From: Phycisphaeraceae bacterium
GTDB taxonomy: Bacteria; Planctomycetota; Phycisphaerae; Phycisphaerales; Zrk34
Direction: 5' to 3'
Length of the DNA stretch: 44,557 bases
Assembly (NCBI GenBank): GCA_028282685.1
Contig: JANQHK010000150.1
Span: forward strand, 1 to 44,557
In this document: positions 24,038 through 36,250 of the stretch, in pieces
Numbering within the stretch: position 1 is the stretch's first letter
How the letters are laid out: every line of letters starts with the position of its first letter
Made by a program: the position numbers and the translations under genes
The notes under the pieces: model-generated
What the model was told of the DNA's origin: nothing
The model's input: only the letters and a program-made list of their open reading frames with translations
The model's database searches: none

Positions 24038-24391
24038 TCACCCGAACATCTGCGGCGGGACGTGGGTCGCAACGGATTCGTGGCGGTGATCCGGGCAGGC
24101 GAGCCGATCCAACTCATCGGTGACCAGTCGAATCTGTAATTCCAGTGCGCGATGCCGATGGCTCATCGGTTCTCCGGTCTCTTGGATCGGGCAGTTTTCA
24201 CGAATGATGTTACCCGCCTGTTCCGCAAGCGATTCATCACCCAACATACCCGACTGATCCAGCAGCGCAATCAATTGCGGAACGCAATGACGCATCTGGT
24301 AGTACCAGTATTGATCGCAGCGATTGGCCATAAATTGGAGCAACCGCTCCTCGGCCTGACTTTGATGTGAATGTAAAACCACGTACGCCAT
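24038..24391 (-). CDS. Orphan His-rich protein
   Basis: 117 residues, not recognised. ATG 24391 (MAYVVLHSHQ) follows AAGGGGG by about five bases; the frame is open to 24454 without support. The sequence appears mostly helical, with several aromatic residues in CDQYWYYQMRH, His-containing clusters (HSHQSQ, HRHR, CPDHRHE) and four Cys, so metal binding is possible but not shown. It is convergent with nhaR and on the same strand as the PFOR/DHOD genes, separated from them by a terminator. Confidence 0.6.
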   Translation of the reverse strand: MAYVVLHSHQSQAEERLLQFMANRCDQYWYYQMRHCVPQLIALLDQSGMLGDESLAEQAGNIIRENCPIQETGEPMSHRHRALELQIRLVTDELDRLACPDHRHESVATHVPPQMFG

Positions 24392-24524
24392 ACACACCCC
24401 CTTCGGCTGAAGTGCCACCACATTGACAAGCCAATTCCCCTCCGGCTTATCCATTTTAACACGGTGGACTCACCAAATCTTAAAAGACCCGATAAAATAA
24501 AAATATTGAATATTGCCCAAACGT

Positions 24525-24549
24525 AAAAAACCCACGCCAGGCGTGGGTT
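24525..24549 (-). terminator. Intrinsic terminator of the nifJ-DHOD operon
   Basis: Arms aacccacgcc (24529-24538) and ggcgtgggtt (24540-24549) form a long perfect stem (the tip pairs open to a small loop). On the minus strand a run of T follows at once (24530-24525). It lies 36 bp past the stop of the DHOD-like gene. Confidence 0.85.
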
Positions 24550-24585
24550 AAATCATTCACAGTAAAGGGTTTGATGCAAATCGGA

Positions 24586-25590
24586 TCAGTCGGCCAACCC
24601 GTCCCAGCTCTGGAGAATCTGCACGTAATTGGCCCGCTCGTAGGCCGAGGCATCCGGGCTGCGCGACAGATCCATCGAGCCCTTCATCTGCTGCAGCGAT
24701 TCGTACTCGTTGTCCTCGAGCCATTGCTCGGTCTCGGTGCGGATGCGGGTCAGTTCCCCGGCCCCCTTGCGGAGGACAGCGGAAACGATTTGCACCGCAT
24801 CGGCGCCGGTCATGACGGCCTTGACGGCATCGAGTCCGCTGTGCACGCCGCCGGACACCGCCAGCGCGTACTGGTGCTCGTTGCCCGAGAGGATCGCCAA
24901 CCAGCGCAACCGCAGCAGCAACTCTGACGGATCGCTGAGCTTCAGTTCCCGGCGGACTTCCAGCGCTTGCACATCGATGTCCGGCTGATAGAAGCGATTG
25001 AACAACACCAGCGCATCGACGGCGATCGAATCGAGATGGCCGGCGAAGTTGGCCAGCGAGGAGTAGAACGGGCTGAGCTTGACGGCGACCGGCAGGTTCA
25101 CCTTTTCCTTGACGGCGGCCACGATCTCCACGGTCGTCTTTTCGATCTGCTCGCCGCTGATCTGCGCATCGGTCGCCAGTTGGTAGATGTTCAGTTCCAG
25201 GGCATCGGCGCCGGCCTCGGCGATGAGCTGCGCGTACTTCAGCCAGCCGCCGAGCGTCGTGCCGTTCAGCGAACCGATGACGGGCACGGAAACGGCCTGC
25301 TTCACCTTCGCCAGATGCTCGATGTATTCATCGGGACCGAGGCGGAAGGTATCGGTTTCGGGGAAGTAGCTCAGCGCTTCGGCGAACGATTCGGCCGGGG
25401 CTTCCAGCGACTGCATGGTCGCCATTTCCTCGCGGACGATCTGCTCCTCGAACAGCGAGTGCATGACGATGGCCGAGGCCCCGGCATCTTCGAGCTGTTT
25501 GATCGTGTCCAGCTCGTAGGCATACGGACTGGCGCCGGGCATAAAGGGGTGGGGCAGGTCGAAGCCGAGGTATTGCGTTGAAAGATCCAT
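24586..25590 (-). CDS. Dihydroorotate-dehydrogenase-like flavoprotein
   Basis: 334 residues, start ATG 25590 with AAGGAG six bases upstream. It has the FMN TIM barrel of the PyrD family: LPHPFMPGASPYAYELDTIK, VPVIGSLNGTTLGGW, ALELNIYQLATD (Asn where catalysis and FMN binding take place), LPVAVKLSPFYSS (FMN Lys), and the phosphate-binding VSGGVHSGLDAVKAVMTGAD. It lacks the extra N-terminal membrane helices and the usual catalytic Ser/Cys loop is not obvious. Genes of this subfamily often accompany nifJ, as here, so it may pass electrons to or from PFOR/ferredoxin rather than make orotate. The gap to nifJ is filled by a palindromic element. Confidence 0.88.
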   Translation of the reverse strand: MDLSTQYLGFDLPHPFMPGASPYAYELDTIKQLEDAGASAIVMHSLFEEQIVREEMATMQSLEAPAESFAEALSYFPETDTFRLGPDEYIEHLAKVKQAVSVPVIGSLNGTTLGGWLKYAQLIAEAGADALELNIYQLATDAQISGEQIEKTTVEIVAAVKEKVNLPVAVKLSPFYSSLANFAGHLDSIAVDALVLFNRFYQPDIDVQALEVRRELKLSDPSELLLRLRWLAILSGNEHQYALAVSGGVHSGLDAVKAVMTGADAVQIVSAVLRKGAGELTRIRTETEQWLEDNEYESLQQMKGSMDLSRSPDASAYERANYVQILQSWDGLAD

Positions 25591-25607
25591 GGGTAACTCC
25601 TTAATTT

Positions 25608-25694
25608 CTGATTTCTGATTCGGTATTCCCGGTGATTTGGCGACCGACACGGCAGGGCGTCGCAATCGCCAAATCACAAATCAAAAGTCAGAAA

Positions 25695-25698
<4 letters not shown>
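25608..25698. repeat. Two-tier palindromic element between nifJ and the DHOD-like gene
   Basis: Outer arms ctgatttctga (25608-25618) and tcagaaatcag (25688-25698), and inner arms gtgatttggcga (25632-25643) and tcgccaaatcac (25666-25677), are all perfect. The outer right arm contains the nifJ stop codon (25695-25697) and the element ends four bases from the ribosome site of the DHOD-like gene. In the mRNA it would form a long hairpin inside the operon. AT-rich arms contrast with a GC-rich tip. Confidence 0.85.
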
Positions 25699-29282
<3,584 letters not shown>

Positions 29283-29774
29283 GGCACACTCCTTATTTCA
29301 ACTGGACCCCGGCCGGGTCGGCCGGGTGTCTGGCACGGACCGACGGGGCGATGTACCGGAGGATAAACAATCGCCCGACCCACCAGTCGCGCGACTCCTC
29401 GGTGTCGCCGCCGCCGACGCCCCGCACAGCATGGACAAAGGCAAGTAACCGGACACGCTTATCCGGTAAGACCCCCAGTGTAGCGTTTACCCGCCAACCC
29501 GGCAATAGGGGCGAAAAAACCGCGAAATTGCTCCAATATCGGATAAGGGATGCCGGGTATCGGATTGCGAATTTCAATAACGCCGACCCCGAACGCAAGA
29601 GAGGGGACATCGGTTGATCGATGAGTCAGGGTGCCACGAGTCGGCCGACTTGTCCCGAGCGCAGTCGAGGGAAGGCAGACCCGTGCTTCATGATGCTGGC
29701 AACTCACCCACCTATAAACAGCAAGGCACCCGGCAAGTTTGGCTCGTTGTTCATGCGAAGATAGAATAGATATC
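29283..29774. other. Gap between nifJ and the toxin-antitoxin pair
   Basis: About 490 bp with no credible gene. The part near nifJ should hold its promoter, though I see no clear consensus. It contains an accgga/tccggt inverted repeat near 29440-29460, short tatcggat direct repeats near 29540-29575, and a REP-like sequence at 29649-29675. Confidence 0.6.
29649..29675 (+). repeat. REP-like sequence, left copy
   Basis: The core ccgagcgcagtcgagggaag recurs in inverted orientation at 30372-30403. The two copies face each other across the toxin-antitoxin genes. This type of sequence (gagcg.agtcgaaggg) is widespread between bacterial genes. Confidence 0.65.
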
Positions 29775-30002
29775 ATGCTCAAATACGGTGACCGAATCAC
29801 GATCGAAGAAGGCAAATGCGGCGGCAAGCCCTGTATTCGGGGCATGCGCATCACTGTATACGACGTGCTGGGATACCTGGCCTCGGGCATGACGCCGCAG
29901 GAAATCGTCAGCGACTTTCCCGATCTGACCCCCGAGGACATCACGGCCTGTCTCCAGTTCGCCGCCGACCGTGAGCGCTCGCAGATGGTCATTGCCGGAT
30001 GA
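29775..30002 (+). CDS. DUF433-family antitoxin
   Basis: 75 residues starting at ATG 29775 (MLKYGDRITIEEGKCGGKPC). The segment GKPCIRGMRITVYDVLGYLA followed by GMTPQEIVSDFPDLTPEDI is the hallmark of DUF433, a small winged-helix-like antitoxin that is paired with PIN-like toxins. The stop overlaps the next start by four bases (29999-30002). Such antitoxins bind and block their toxin and repress the operon. No clear ribosome site is present, and no operator palindrome was recognised. Confidence 0.9.
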   Translation: MLKYGDRITIEEGKCGGKPCIRGMRITVYDVLGYLASGMTPQEIVSDFPDLTPEDITACLQFAADRERSQMVIAG

Positions 30003-30331
30003 GTTTGCTCCTCGACCACAATCTCTCGGCCAAACTGATCCCGCAACTCGAAACGGTCTTTCCCGGCTGCACGCATGTCCGCTTGCTTGGCCTGGAGCGA
30101 GCCACAGACGCCGAGATTTGGAATAAGGCAAAGGAAAGCGGCTACACCATTGTCACCAAAGACAGTGACTTTTCCGATCGCTTGGCCATGTTTGGATTCC
30201 CACCCAAAGTCATCTGGATCAAACGCGGCAACTGCTCCACCACCGACATCGAACAATTGCTCTTTCAGCACACCGACCATGTCACGGCTTTTGAAAAATC
30301 GCAGGAAGTGGGATTACTTGTGATAGAATAA
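29999..30331 (+). CDS. DUF5615-family PIN-like toxin
   Basis: 110 residues. The acidic residues of the PIN-like fold are at Asp6 (LLLDHNLSAKL), Asp37 (ATDAEIWNKA) and Asp55/Asp57 (VTKDSDFSD), and the family motif KRGN is at 75-78. Members are predicted ribonucleases and usually follow a DUF433 antitoxin with overlapping genes, as seen here. All catalytic positions look intact. Target RNA is unknown. Confidence 0.9.
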   Translation: MSLLLDHNLSAKLIPQLETVFPGCTHVRLLGLERATDAEIWNKAKESGYTIVTKDSDFSDRLAMFGFPPKVIWIKRGNCSTTDIEQLLFQHTDHVTAFEKSQEVGLLVIE

Positions 30332-30371
30332 GCAGCGACCCATCCCGGTTTTCGGCCTCGTCACTTCGTGG

Positions 30372-30403
30372 CTTGTCCTCCCTTCGACTTCGCTCCGGGT
30401 CAA
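30372..30403 (-). repeat. REP-like sequence, right copy (inverted)
   Basis: Reads cctcccttcgacttcgctcc on the plus strand; its complement matches the left copy at 29649-29675 over about 26 of 30 positions. Together they bracket 755 bp that contain only the toxin-antitoxin pair. Confidence 0.65.
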
Positions 30404-30458
30404 CGACAACCTCGGGCTTATACATCACACATCACCGAATCACCAAATCAAACATGTT

Positions 30459-32270
30459 TCATACTCTAAACAGCAATCCCATCTTCTTACCGAGCATCAT
30501 GGTGGCGCCGATCAGCGTCAGGGCGAGCAGGGCCATGCCCCAGACGCCCATGGCGCTGGCGATGTACGGGCCGTCGCCGAGGCGCTCGAACAATTCGTAG
30601 ATCGCCTTGGTGATCGGATAATGCTCGGCGGTCTGCGCGAGAATAAGCGAATCGGACACCTCCAGCATGGCGAAGCTGAACGCCAGCAGGCCCCCTGCGA
30701 TCAGGTTGGCCAGGATGAGCGGCGCCACGACCTTGCGCATCATGCGCCAGCGCGATGCGCCCAGCACCAGTGCGGCTTCTTCCAATTCCAGCGGCGTCTG
30801 CTCCAGTCCCGCCACGGCCGAGCGCACCACGTAAGGCAGCCGCCGGACCGCGTAAGCGATCACAAGGAACAACACCGGGTTGGGATCCTGCCCAAGCACC
30901 TGCAACCAACCGGGCGGCTCACCCCCGCCCCCCGAACCAAACCATTGGTCGATCTGGATGGAGATGGCGACGTATCCGAACGCCATCACCAAACCCGGCA
31001 CGGCAAGCGGCAGCATGGCCAGCGCATCGAGCCCTTTGGCCAGCCAGCGTCCGATGCGGCCGAGCAATTGCGGGCGCGCGATCAGTGTGGCCAACAGCAG
31101 GCCGAGCACGATGTCCAGCGCCATCGCGCCCAGTGCATAGAGCAGCGAATTGCGGATTGAGTCGGCGGCGAGGTTGTGGGTGAGCGCGGCGGAGTAGTGT
31201 TCGCCGGTCCATTCGCTCGGCCACATGCTGCGGTACCACGAGCCGGCCTCGGCGAAGCTGGTGAAGATCACGCCCAGGTGCGGCAGCACGGCCAGCGCCG
31301 TGACCAGAACAAACGGCATCGCGGCGAGCAGCGCCCCGGGCAGGCGCAGCTTTTTCGTTACAGCGGCAACGCTGGCGCGCGTGGTCGCGGTGTACGCGCG
31401 GCCACCGAAGAACACCTTGCCCCCAAAATAGAACAGCAGCGCAAAAGCCAGCATCACCACCACCAGCGCATAGGGTCGAGCTGAGGTTTCCATCTCCTGG
31501 ATGCCCCAGAAGACCTGCACCGGCGTGACGCGCGTCAGGTCGAACATCAACGGCGTGCCCAACTCCGTGAACGACCAGATGAAGACGATCGTGCAGCCGG
31601 CGAACACACCCGGCCGAATCAATGGGAACGTGATCTTCCAGAACCGCCTGCGGCGCGAAGCGCCGAGATTTTCCGCGGCCTGCTCGAGGGCGGGATCGAG
31701 GTTGGCCAGGGCCGCGGCCACGTTGAGATACACAATCGGATACAGATGCAGCGCTTCGAGCAGCACCACGCCGAGGATGCGACTGTCGAACTCGAAGATG
31801 CCCGGCAGGATCGACCACGTCCCCCCGCCGAGCCAGTCGATCGGCTGCGACGGATCGATCCATCCCCACTCGCCCAGCAGCGCATTGAACGCACCGTATC
31901 GGCCGAGAACCTGGCGCATGCCGATCGCCCCGACGAACGGCGGCAGGATCAGCGGCATGAGCAGCAGACCGTTGAGCAGGGTCTTGCCGAAAAAATCGTA
32001 GCGGCGAGCGATCAGCGCCAGCGGCGTGGCGATGGCCAGACTCAGCGCCGTGGTCAGCAGCGCAATGATGAAGCTGTTGACCAGGCCGTCGATCAGCACC
32101 GGCTCGCGGAACACACCGGCGATGTGCCGCAAGGTGAACGCCGATGCATCGCCCTGCCCGTCGACGAAGGCGCCGCGGACGGTCAGCACGATCGGCCAGA
32201 CCAGAAAGACAGCCAGAATCGCAAAACTGGCGAGCAGCAGGAACAGGCGCATTGGATTGCGGTGAGTCAT
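30459..32270 (-). CDS. ABC importer permease with two fused membrane domains, ferric-iron type
   Basis: 603 residues with about 12 membrane helices in two similar halves, like FbpB/SfuB/ThiP. Each half carries the EAA loop that contacts the ATPase: EQAAENLGASRRRRFWKITF around residues 195-215 and EEAALVLGASRWRMMRKVVA around 520-540. This family imports ferric iron, thiamin, polyamines or phosphonates; together with the binding protein and ATPase 1-5 kb away iron is the best guess. ATG 32270 starts just before the first helix. It is divergent from the LOG-family gene, so the transporter is not a simple operon. Confidence 0.9.
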   Translation of the reverse strand: MTHRNPMRLFLLLASFAILAVFLVWPIVLTVRGAFVDGQGDASAFTLRHIAGVFREPVLIDGLVNSFIIALLTTALSLAIATPLALIARRYDFFGKTLLNGLLLMPLILPPFVGAIGMRQVLGRYGAFNALLGEWGWIDPSQPIDWLGGGTWSILPGIFEFDSRILGVVLLEALHLYPIVYLNVAAALANLDPALEQAAENLGASRRRRFWKITFPLIRPGVFAGCTIVFIWSFTELGTPLMFDLTRVTPVQVFWGIQEMETSARPYALVVVMLAFALLFYFGGKVFFGGRAYTATTRASVAAVTKKLRLPGALLAAMPFVLVTALAVLPHLGVIFTSFAEAGSWYRSMWPSEWTGEHYSAALTHNLAADSIRNSLLYALGAMALDIVLGLLLATLIARPQLLGRIGRWLAKGLDALAMLPLAVPGLVMAFGYVAISIQIDQWFGSGGGGEPPGWLQVLGQDPNPVLFLVIAYAVRRLPYVVRSAVAGLEQTPLELEEAALVLGASRWRMMRKVVAPLILANLIAGGLLAFSFAMLEVSDSLILAQTAEHYPITKAIYELFERLGDGPYIASAMGVWGMALLALTLIGATMMLGKKMGLLFRV

Positions 32271-32318
32271 GGACGGATCGGTTGTTAATCAGCGGCACGG
32301 CCTACGGCATGCATGCTA

Positions 32319-32460
32319 TCTTAACCCCTCTCTGCCGAGTGGGCTTCGGCCGTGAGCTCAGCCGAACGGGGAGAGGTTGGGCGAGGGGGATGATCTAAAG
32401 AATTGGAGAGATATCGGTATCTCACCCTTCCCTAACCCCTGCCTTGGAGGGAGGGGGATT
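32319..32460. repeat. Dispersed repeat, family C, two neighbouring copies
   Basis: taacccctctctgccgagtg ... ggggagaggttgggcgaggg (32322-32390) and tcacccttccctaacccctg ... ggagggaggggga (32420-32459) form imperfect inverted repeats in the divergent gap between the permease and LOG genes. They resemble 19011-19038. Confidence 0.6.
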
Positions 32461-32497
32461 GGTTTTGAGGCGGGTTCCAGTAAAATCCCAATCTACG

Positions 32498-33547
32498 ATG
32501 AACACACACCACGACAAAACGCAGCCCGCAGCCGATCCGCAGATCGAACAGGCGATGAACCGGCTCGTCGAGCAGTTCGGGGGCGATCCGGCCAGCTTCG
32601 ACGGCCAACTCATCCGCGAAATGATCGCCACCGCCGGCAAGTTGCTGCGCGACGGGGCCGACACCGGCGAACTGAAACTGATGAACCGGGCGTTCAAGGA
32701 GCTGCGGTATGCGCTGAAGGTGTTTCGGCCGTACCGCGAGGCGCGCAAGATCACGGTATTCGGTTCGGCGCGCACGGCCGAGGACCACCCGGACTACATC
32801 GCCGCTTCGGATTTCAGCAAGCGCATGGCGGATGCGGGATGGATGGTGATCACCGGCGCGGGCGACGGCATCATGAAAGCCGGGCACGACGGCGCCGGTC
32901 GCGCTTCCAGTTTCGGCGCGTCGATCCGCCTGCCCTTTGAAACCACGGCCAACGAAATCATCGCCAACGATCCGAAGTTGATCACGTTCCGTTATTTTTT
33001 CACGCGCAAGCTGATGCTGGTCAGTCAGGGCCACGCCGTCGCCTTGTTTCCAGGCGGATTCGGCACGCACGATGAAAACTTCGAGGTGCTGACACTGATC
33101 CAGACGGGCAAGGCGGTGATCGTGCCGCTGGTGATGTGCGAGCCGAAAGGCGGCAGCTACTGGGCTTCGTGGGACCAATGGGTGAAGCAGAACCTGCTTG
33201 CCAACGGGATGATCGACGAAGAAGACCTGAACCTCTATTACATCACCGACGATGCGGACGACGCCGCCCGCCATGTGCTCAACTTCTACCGCAATTACCA
33301 CTCGCAGCGGTTCGTCGGCGATGTGCTGGCCATCCGCATCAAGCGCCCGGTGAGCGCAGCGCAACTGGAAGAGCTGAATGCCGACTTCGCCGACCTTGTG
33401 GCCGAGGGGCGCATCGAGCAATCCGGCCCGCTCAAAGGCGAAACCGATCACCTCGAACTCAACCGCCTGCACTTCCTGTTCACCAAGCGCAACTACGGAC
33501 GACTGCGGCTTCTGATCGACCGGTTGAATCAGTATGCCGGAGCGTGA
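32498..33547 (+). CDS. LOG-family Rossmann-fold protein (TIGR00730 type)
   Basis: 349 residues. The core (about 75-250) has FGSARTAEDHPDYIAASDFS, the nucleotide-binding GAGDGIMKAGHDGAG and the family signature PGGFGTHDE. Small LOG proteins are phosphoribohydrolases that release bases from nucleoside monophosphates; they are often misnamed lysine decarboxylases. This one is longer, with an N-terminal helical extension of about 75 residues and a C-terminal extension of about 90, recalling nucleotide-level regulators such as PpnN. Start ATG 32498 (MNTHHDK) was preferred to the frame start at 32444, which lies in repeat sequence. It is wedged between two genes of the ABC importer on the opposite strand; no functional link is evident. 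Confidence 0.88.
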   Translation: MNTHHDKTQPAADPQIEQAMNRLVEQFGGDPASFDGQLIREMIATAGKLLRDGADTGELKLMNRAFKELRYALKVFRPYREARKITVFGSARTAEDHPDYIAASDFSKRMADAGWMVITGAGDGIMKAGHDGAGRASSFGASIRLPFETTANEIIANDPKLITFRYFFTRKLMLVSQGHAVALFPGGFGTHDENFEVLTLIQTGKAVIVPLVMCEPKGGSYWASWDQWVKQNLLANGMIDEEDLNLYYITDDADDAARHVLNFYRNYHSQRFVGDVLAIRIKRPVSAAQLEELNADFADLVAEGRIEQSGPLKGETDHLELNRLHFLFTKRNYGRLRLLIDRLNQYAGA

Positions 33548-33595
33548 GTCGGTTAACCGGTTGATTGGTTAATTGGCTAACTGGTTAATTGGGGG
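33548..33595. repeat. Short tandem ggttaa/ggttgatt repeat at a convergent junction
   Basis: A run of near copies of ggttaa-ttgg between the LOG gene and the binding-protein gene, similar to 11640-11665. The binding-protein stop codon (33585-33587) is inside it. Confidence 0.6.
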
Positions 33596-35108
33596 AAGCA
33601 ATCACATTTCGATATTGTGCCCTAAAGAACTTCGTCCATCGCAGGCGCGCGCCGTCTTCGCCCAGTTCATCGATTTGTCGCTTCATGTCGGCGGTGTCGG
33701 TAAAGGGTAAAGCATCAAACTCCGCGATCATTTCAGTGCGGCGGTCGGCGTTGGCCGGATCGTTGATCACCGACCAGGCGCAGCGTAATTCGTCATGCAC
33801 GTCCATGCACATCGATTGCAGCAGGACCGTCACCACGCCGAAGTAGTTCGGCGTCCCCTCGGGCAGCGGCCGGGCATCGGCGTAATAATTCACCCGGTCG
33901 ACCATGCGCGCAAAGCAGGACTCGTGATACATCTCCCGGCGCACCGGCGGCCGGCGCAACTCGAATCGCCACGGCCCCAGCCCATCCTCGGGCGGAACGT
34001 TCATCGGCTCTCGGGCCGGGTAACACCACACCGCCTGTCCGGCGCGCGTCAGTTGAAATTGCACGAATCGCTTGGCCAAAGTCAGTCGTTGGGCGTGGGG
34101 ACCCTCGGGGCGTGATGGATCGTCGCGCACGCCGTTGAGCACCGCCACCGGATCGCTGGTGTAGGTGGTCAATCCCGCCGGCGTGATGTAATCGATGCGC
34201 TCGCTGCCGATCGATTCGGACTGGTATCGGCCGTAGAAATCGATGCACATGCCCGCCGCGGCTTCACCGGCGGACACGTCCAGGGGAACGCGCGATGAAC
34301 CGGCCGTGAAGTACCGCGCGTTGGCGAAGCACCGACGCAGAACCGCCAACCCTTCCCGCATGCCCAGCCGCTGCAGAATCGCGTTGTACGTCACCTTGAT
34401 CGAGCCGGAGTGCGACGGATCGGCCAGAGCGATGTTGCCGAAGAAACGCGGATCGGTCAGATCGGCCCAGGTGGTCGGCTCGGTCAGGTTCAGGTCGGCC
34501 AGCACATCGCGGTTGTAAACGATCCCGAATCCCGACAGCACCACGCCCCACCAGTGTCCCGGTGGATTACCGCCCGGTTTCGCTTCATCTCGTATCGAAC
34601 GATCGTACAGCGCGTTGCCGGCCAGCTCGCCCGTCGAGCCGTACACCGCCGCAACGTCGATTTCGTTGATGTCAAAGACGATCGGCTGGGTCAGCGAAGC
34701 GCGATGCTCGCCGACGGTCACGCCGATGCGCCGGTAGTATTGATCGAACTCGTAATCTCCCCCACCGAAGACGATGTCGTACCCCACCGATTCCAGCGGT
34801 TTGCCGGTCTGAAGTGAGCGCCGCAGCGCCGCGGTGTACTGGCTTTGCAGGATGCGGCGGATGTCGCTGGCGCCGCCGGGTGTGCGCCAGTCGATGGCGA
34901 CGGGTCGGCCGAAACGTTCTTCATGCCACCGGCTGAACGCGCGGGCGGTTTCGTAGCGGATTTGCTCGTTGTGCGGCGTGATCACCACCAGCGTCAGCGC
35001 ATCGCCATCGGTCGCGGACGGACGTTGGCCCGGTCGAAATGCAAACGGCAGGCCGACCACCGCCGCCAGCAGTACGACCACGAGCAACCTTCCCGTCCAG
35101 GGATTCAT
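33585..35108 (-). CDS. ABC importer periplasmic binding protein, ferric-iron type
   Basis: 507 residues. An N-terminal hydrophobic segment (LLVVVLLAAVVGLPFAF, about 8-24) serves as signal peptide or anchor. The mature part belongs to the type II binding proteins used with FbpB/FbpC-like transporters: TLVVITPHNEQIRYETARAF near the start, YDIVFGGGDYEFDQ, GIVYNRDVLADLNLTEPTTW and NIALADPSHSGSIKV are typical. It is longer than FbpA (about 340), with a C-terminal extension of about 120 residues. Ligand residues cannot be assigned with certainty; iron, polyamines or phosphonates remain possible. The ATPase gene diverges from it after about 80 bp. Confidence 0.88.
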   Translation of the reverse strand: MNPWTGRLLVVVLLAAVVGLPFAFRPGQRPSATDGDALTLVVITPHNEQIRYETARAFSRWHEERFGRPVAIDWRTPGGASDIRRILQSQYTAALRRSLQTGKPLESVGYDIVFGGGDYEFDQYYRRIGVTVGEHRASLTQPIVFDINEIDVAAVYGSTGELAGNALYDRSIRDEAKPGGNPPGHWWGVVLSGFGIVYNRDVLADLNLTEPTTWADLTDPRFFGNIALADPSHSGSIKVTYNAILQRLGMREGLAVLRRCFANARYFTAGSSRVPLDVSAGEAAAGMCIDFYGRYQSESIGSERIDYITPAGLTTYTSDPVAVLNGVRDDPSRPEGPHAQRLTLAKRFVQFQLTRAGQAVWCYPAREPMNVPPEDGLGPWRFELRRPPVRREMYHESCFARMVDRVNYYADARPLPEGTPNYFGVVTVLLQSMCMDVHDELRCAWSVINDPANADRRTEMIAEFDALPFTDTADMKRQIDELGEDGARLRWTKFFRAQYRNVIASPN

Positions 35109-35185
35109 ATCGTTACTTTATCCGCCCCAACCGCGCCAGGTAAACGATCGCGACAATCGGCTGAAAATTGGTATAAGCTGTGGGC

Positions 35186-36250
35186 ATGATCGCGGTCACG
35201 CTGAGCAACCTGGACAAGCGGTTCGGCCGGACCGTGGCGGTGGACGCGGTGGACCTGACCATCCAGCCGGGCGAATTGTTTTTCCTGCTGGGGCCCTCAG
35301 GCTGCGGCAAGACCACGCTGCTGCGGATCATCGCCGGGCTGACCGCGCCGGACCGCGGCCGAATTCTCTTCGGCGAGCGCGATGTGACCGATCTGCCCAG
35401 CCGACGACGCAACACCGCCCTGGTCTTCCAGAGTTACGCGCTGTGGCCTCACATGACCGTCGAACAGAACGTGGCGTTCGGTCTGGAAGTACGGCGCATC
35501 AAAAAAGCCGAGCGGCAACAACGCATCAACGAGGCGTTGCAGCGCGTGCAGATGACGCACCTGGCCCAGCGCCGCCCTCCGCAGCTTTCCGGAGGTCAGC
35601 AGCAGCGTGTGGCGCTGGCGCGCGCTTTGGTCGTTCAACCCGATGTGCTGCTGCTCGACGAACCGCTGAGTAATCTCGATGCCAAGCTGCGCATGGAAAT
35701 GCGCAGCACCATCCGCCACATCTGCAAGCAGGCGCACATCACGGCCATCTACGTCACGCACGACCAGACCGAGGCCTTGAGCATGGCCGATCGCATCGCG
35801 CTCATGGAGGAAGGGCGCATCTGCCAGGTCGGCTCACCGTGGGAAATTTACAACCGTCCGCTCAACCGTTTTGCCGCGGATTTTCTGGGCGCGGCGAATT
35901 TCATTCCCGCCGAGGTGGTCAACCGCACCGACGGACACACTCAACTGCAAACCGAAGCCGGATGCTTGACGACCTCGGTGCTGCCCGAAGATATCCCCGA
36001 CACCGGCAACGTCACCTGCTGCATCCGCCCCGAAGCCCTGCGCATCCTCGAACCCGGCCGGACTGCCAACAACATCCTCCATGGCCGACACCTTGAAACC
36101 ATTTATCTCGGCGAAATGGCGCAGCACCGATTCGCATTGTCCGAGCATCTGGCGGTAGTGATTAACGAACTGTCGCCGCACCCGCGCCAATGGTCGAATC
36201 CCACCAACATCGGCTGCGATGCGAATGACGTCGTGGTGCTGGTCGATTAG
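35186..36250 (+). CDS. ABC importer ATPase, ferric-iron/polyamine type
   Basis: 354 residues. ATPase motifs: Walker A GPSGCGKTT, Q loop VFQSYALWPHMT, signature LSGGQQQRVALARAL, Walker B VLLLDEPLSNLDAKLR and the switch His in YVTHDQTEAL. The C-terminal 110 residues form the TOBE-type regulatory domain (CCIRPEALRILEP). This is the FbpC/PotA group, matching the permease and binding protein on the other strand. Start ATG 35186 was chosen for the usual distance to the first strand; a GTG two codons upstream is possible. Confidence 0.92.
   Translation: MIAVTLSNLDKRFGRTVAVDAVDLTIQPGELFFLLGPSGCGKTTLLRIIAGLTAPDRGRILFGERDVTDLPSRRRNTALVFQSYALWPHMTVEQNVAFGLEVRRIKKAERQQRINEALQRVQMTHLAQRRPPQLSGGQQQRVALARALVVQPDVLLLDEPLSNLDAKLRMEMRSTIRHICKQAHITAIYVTHDQTEALSMADRIALMEEGRICQVGSPWEIYNRPLNRFAADFLGAANFIPAEVVNRTDGHTQLQTEAGCLTTSVLPEDIPDTGNVTCCIRPEALRILEPGRTANNILHGRHLETIYLGEMAQHRFALSEHLAVVINELSPHPRQWSNPTNIGCDANDVVVLVD

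Noticed and set aside
29459-30280. Minus-strand frame across the toxin-antitoxin pair
   Set aside because: Overlaps two recognisable plus-strand genes and a repeat; no domain seen.
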